A DNA stretch of 64,000 nt, from contig CAIOFV010000013.1 of NCBI GenBank assembly GCA_903857665.1, positions 1-64,000 on the forward strand, written 5' to 3'. A program made the position numbers and the translations under genes. Every line of letters begins with the position of its first letter. Position 1 is the first letter of the stretch. The stretch is from an uncultured Myxococcales bacterium. Lineage in GTDB: Bacteria > Myxococcota_A > UBA9042 > DTJE01. The notes under the pieces were generated by a model. That model had not been told where the DNA came from and made no database searches. It saw only the letters and a list, made by a program, of their open reading frames with translations. Positions 61,567-64,000 of this stretch are shown in pieces.

Positions 61567-62460
61567 TCACCGGTCGGCGTTCGCCGCGCAACGGAACCCC
61601 ACGTTGAAGGCGCGGTAGCCCGGCTCATAGCGGTCCCGCCGGGCGGGCCGCAACGAACTCGGGTAGCTGTTGAACGCCCCTCCCTTGATGATCTGCAAGG
61701 GGCTGTCGGCCGGGCCTCCGCGGCTCGAAAGCGGCGTGCCCGAGCCGGCCGGGGCCGTCCACGGGTCCTGCGTCCACTCCCAGACGTTGCCCGCCATGTT
61801 GAGCGCACCGAACGGGCTGGCGCCGTTCTTGAACGAATCGACCGGCGCGGTGTACACGAAGCCGTCCAGCTCGCCGTGGCGCTCATAGCCGCCGCTGTTG
61901 GCCCGCTTGAACTCCCAGCGATCGCCCCAGGGCCAGACGCGCCCATCGACGCCGCGAGCCGCCTTTTCCCACTCGGCCTCGGTCGGGAGGCGCTTCCCGT
62001 CCCACGCGCAGAAGGCCTGCGCATCGAACCAGTCGACGCCGACGACCGGATGGTCCGGGTGGATGAAGGTCTTCGCGTCGAACCGCAGCAGCGGGCCGAC
62101 GCCGGACCGGGCGATGAGCGGCTGCACGAACGGCTTCCAGTAGCGCGGGGTGTGGTCCTGTCCGCGCGGCTGCGCCGGGTGCGCCCAGCGCGAGTCGCCT
62201 TCCTTCGCGACGGCGTCCAGGAAGCGGCCGTATCGGGCGTTCGAGACCTCGGTGCGGTCGATGAGGAACGCCGCGGTCTGCACGTCACGGCGGGGCTTTT
62301 CCTCCGGCAGCCCGGTGTCGTCGCCCATGACGAAGCGGCCGGCCGGCACCTTCACCATGCCGGGCGGATCGGCCCTTTCGCGGGCGATGGAGGTCGCTGC
62401 GCCCAGCAGCAGCGCCGCAATGACGAACCCTTGCCACGACACCCGGTACCTCCTCCACAT
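61567..62460 (-). CDS. SUMF1/FGE-sulfatase-fold protein
   Basis: A 297-residue protein with a signal peptide (about 1-27). Fold motifs are KVPAGRFVMG, TEVSNARYGRFLD, PVVGVDWFDAQAFCAWDGKRLPTEAEWEKAARG, FGALNMAGNVWEWTQD and IIKGGAF. The FGE Cys pair is absent. GGAGGTACC lies upstream of the ATG. It sits between the cytochrome c peroxidase-like gene (4 bp upstream) and the second SUMF1-fold gene (5 bp downstream). Confidence 0.9.
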   Translation of the reverse strand: MWRRYRVSWQGFVIAALLLGAATSIARERADPPGMVKVPAGRFVMGDDTGLPEEKPRRDVQTAAFLIDRTEVSNARYGRFLDAVAKEGDSRWAHPAQPRGQDHTPRYWKPFVQPLIARSGVGPLLRFDAKTFIHPDHPVVGVDWFDAQAFCAWDGKRLPTEAEWEKAARGVDGRVWPWGDRWEFKRANSGGYERHGELDGFVYTAPVDSFKNGASPFGALNMAGNVWEWTQDPWTAPAGSGTPLSSRGGPADSPLQIIKGGAFNSYPSSLRPARRDRYEPGYRAFNVGFRCAANADR

Positions 62461-62464
62461 GCCG

Positions 62465-64000
62465 CTACTCCAACGTCAACAGGAGGTTTTCCAGATCGCG
62501 AATCTGGCAGGCGTTCAGGTGGCTGGTGGCGCCGTGCAGATCCAGCGTGTACGTGCCTTCCGTCGCGAACCGGTTGGCGTTCAGCCCTTCTTCGCGACCG
62601 TCCGGGCGCGCGACCTCGCCACCCCTCAGCGGCACGTAGCGGAAGGTCCCCAGCGCGTAGTGCCCCGGGACGCAAAGCACTTCGCGCAGCGACAGTGCGT
62701 TGCCCTGGTGCAGGAGGGTTCGCGGCCGATCGAACAGCCCTCGAAGCTGGAAACTGGTGAAACGCCCCTGGTCGAGCTTGACGCGGCCCTTCTCCCACGG
62801 CTGGACGTCCGGAACGAAGCCGTTCACCCGGTCCATGTAGCTGGGGCTGATCAGCGTGAACGACGCGTCGCGGCGCGTCATCGTCACCAGGGAAGGCACG
62901 GCGCGGTTCGGGTTGTGGGCGAGCGTCTCGCTCTTGCTGGCGAAGTTCGGGCCGGGGTGGCAGTTCGAGCACCCGATCACCGTGCTGTTGAACAGCGCGC
63001 GGCCGCGTGCCACCGAGGTGTTGCTGCTGTCGTAGGGGTTCGGGAGCAGCCGGGTCTCGGCGGCCTGGTACTCGCCGATGAAGCGCTGGAAGTCCCGGAA
63101 GTCGAACGCCTTGCCGAAGAACTTCATCGTCATCAGTCGGATGAACTGGTCCCGGGCCTCCTCCAGATCCCAGCTCCTGGTCCCCAGCGGGGCCGTGGAA
63201 ACCTTCTCCTGGATCTCGTCGTGGCGATCGGGTCGCTTCGCGGGATCCAGCGGATGCTTGAACGCCGTGAAGTCACCCGCCGGGACCGGTGCGGCGAAGT
63301 CGATCACCGACACGTGCTCGCGGGCGTCGTCGAACTGGGCGTCGAAGTCGGTGTGCGTTCCCTCGAAGTAGAACGGCTGGATCGCGTGGAGCCCCCGCAG
63401 CTGCGGCACGGCGAGCAGACCGCCCGAAACCATCCGGCCGTCGTGCGACTGGCCGATGACCTGCCCGGCCCCCCACCCCCGATCGTCGCTGGTGTCGTAG
63501 ATGTGGCAACTGGAGCACCCGGTGTCCTGATCGACCGAGAACACGGCCGTGTTGACGAAGATCTCCCCCCTTTCGGAGTTCGTCGATGGCACCGGTTGCG
63601 CCAGGTCGCCCACGACGACCTGGGTGGCGGAGCCCGTGGCGAGGTCGATGTCGGTAATCGTCTCGCCCAGGTAGTTGGCCACGAAGGCACGATCGTGCGC
63701 CACCGTGCCGGCGTGGCCTGCGACGACGCAACGTGGCAGCAACCCCGTCGGGTACACGGCGACGGGCGACAGCAGGTCGCTCGGCTCGGTTGCCTGCGGA
63801 TCGATCCGGTAGCGCACCAGTTCGAACGTCCCCTGCATCGCGACGAGGAGGTCGTCCCCCTCGATGTCGAGCGACATGGGCATGGCGCCCACGACGCGCA
63901 TGAGGTCCGGCGGGATGTCCCCGGCGACGTCGTTCTGCATCGCCTCCGCGGAGTCCGACGTGTACCGCACCCAGGCGTCGTGCGCCTCGTAGCGATTGGC
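62465..64000 (-). CDS. Di-haem cytochrome c peroxidase-like protein with YVTN-like repeats (5' end beyond window)
   Basis: The frame is open to the right edge, so the N-terminus is missing; residues before a GTG at 63970 still look coding. Two haem-c attachment motifs, CSSCH and CSNCH, sit in the visible 512 residues, with an N-terminal stretch of beta-propeller-like repeats (VAMQGTFELVRY, AFVANYLGETITDIDLATG). This layout matches MauG/CcpA-type periplasmic peroxidases fused to YVTN-like domains. It could oxidise a protein or reduce peroxide; the two SUMF1-fold proteins downstream may be partners. Confidence 0.82.
   Translation of the reverse strand, partial: ANRYEAHDAWVRYTSDSAEAMQNDVAGDIPPDLMRVVGAMPMSLDIEGDDLLVAMQGTFELVRYRIDPQATEPSDLLSPVAVYPTGLLPRCVVAGHAGTVAHDRAFVANYLGETITDIDLATGSATQVVVGDLAQPVPSTNSERGEIFVNTAVFSVDQDTGCSSCHIYDTSDDRGWGAGQVIGQSHDGRMVSGGLLAVPQLRGLHAIQPFYFEGTHTDFDAQFDDAREHVSVIDFAAPVPAGDFTAFKHPLDPAKRPDRHDEIQEKVSTAPLGTRSWDLEEARDQFIRLMTMKFFGKAFDFRDFQRFIGEYQAAETRLLPNPYDSSNTSVARGRALFNSTVIGCSNCHPGPNFASKSETLAHNPNRAVPSLVTMTRRDASFTLISPSYMDRVNGFVPDVQPWEKGRVKLDQGRFTSFQLRGLFDRPRTLLHQGNALSLREVLCVPGHYALGTFRYVPLRGGEVARPDGREEGLNANRFATEGTYTLDLHGATSHLNACQIRDLENLLLTLE

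Overview
The window is 64 kb of very GC-rich DNA with strong GC bias at third codon positions, so several reading frames stay open over every real gene. I see no rRNA, tRNA, CRISPR array, insertion sequence or phage gene. Many proteins carry a lipobox followed by an Asp/Pro/Ala-rich linker, several have Cys-rich modules, and there are many small two-component and secreted proteins. This style suggests a free-living Gram-negative bacterium of the Myxococcota/Bradymonadota type. That placement is inferred from protein style and was not tested against any database.

Left third (about 1-28.6 kb): a surface and secreted-protein region. It holds a neutral-ceramidase-like lipoprotein cut by the left edge, a GH27 alpha-galactosidase, a GH5 glycanase, a ZU5-like/papain-like cysteine peptidase lipoprotein, a subtilisin-family lipoprotein and two large lipoproteins of unknown function facing each other. 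SUMF1-fold proteins and several unrecognised lipoproteins lie between them. Also here are a YahK-like aldehyde reductase plus aldo-keto reductase operon, a convergent NarL-type kinase/regulator pair, and a 26-codon membrane-peptide gene.

Middle (28.6-38 kb): a LiaF-like, LytS and LytTR three-gene envelope-sensing operon, then a DinB/MDMPI-fold protein, an HD-domain protein, a membrane adenylate cyclase, and a GH3 beta-glucosidase lipoprotein coupled to an outer-membrane beta-barrel protein. GH27, GH5 and GH3 could together degrade a plant-type or microbial galactoside-containing polysaccharide.

Right centre (37.9-57.8 kb): the most unusual part. Seven cobalamin-binding-type radical SAM proteins are packed with a GT2 glycosyltransferase, a large multi-pass GT-C-like membrane protein, a membrane/beta-propeller protein, an NAD-dependent epimerase, a HAD phosphatase, a class-V PLP enzyme (frameshifted at a C7 run) and a C39-like cysteine peptidase. 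It reads as a biosynthetic locus for a complex, probably lipid- or membrane-linked, glycosylated metabolite. I cannot match it to a described cluster.

Right end (57.8-64 kb): a MscS-type channel with a long periplasmic coiled coil, a secreted protein of unknown function, and an operon of a di-haem cytochrome c peroxidase-like protein (cut by the right edge) with two SUMF1-fold proteins.

Several sigma70-like promoters are readable (TTGACC or a close variant, 16-18 bp, then GATACT/TATCCT/TAGGTA). Two of them place the transcription start on or next to the start codon, suggesting leaderless mRNAs.
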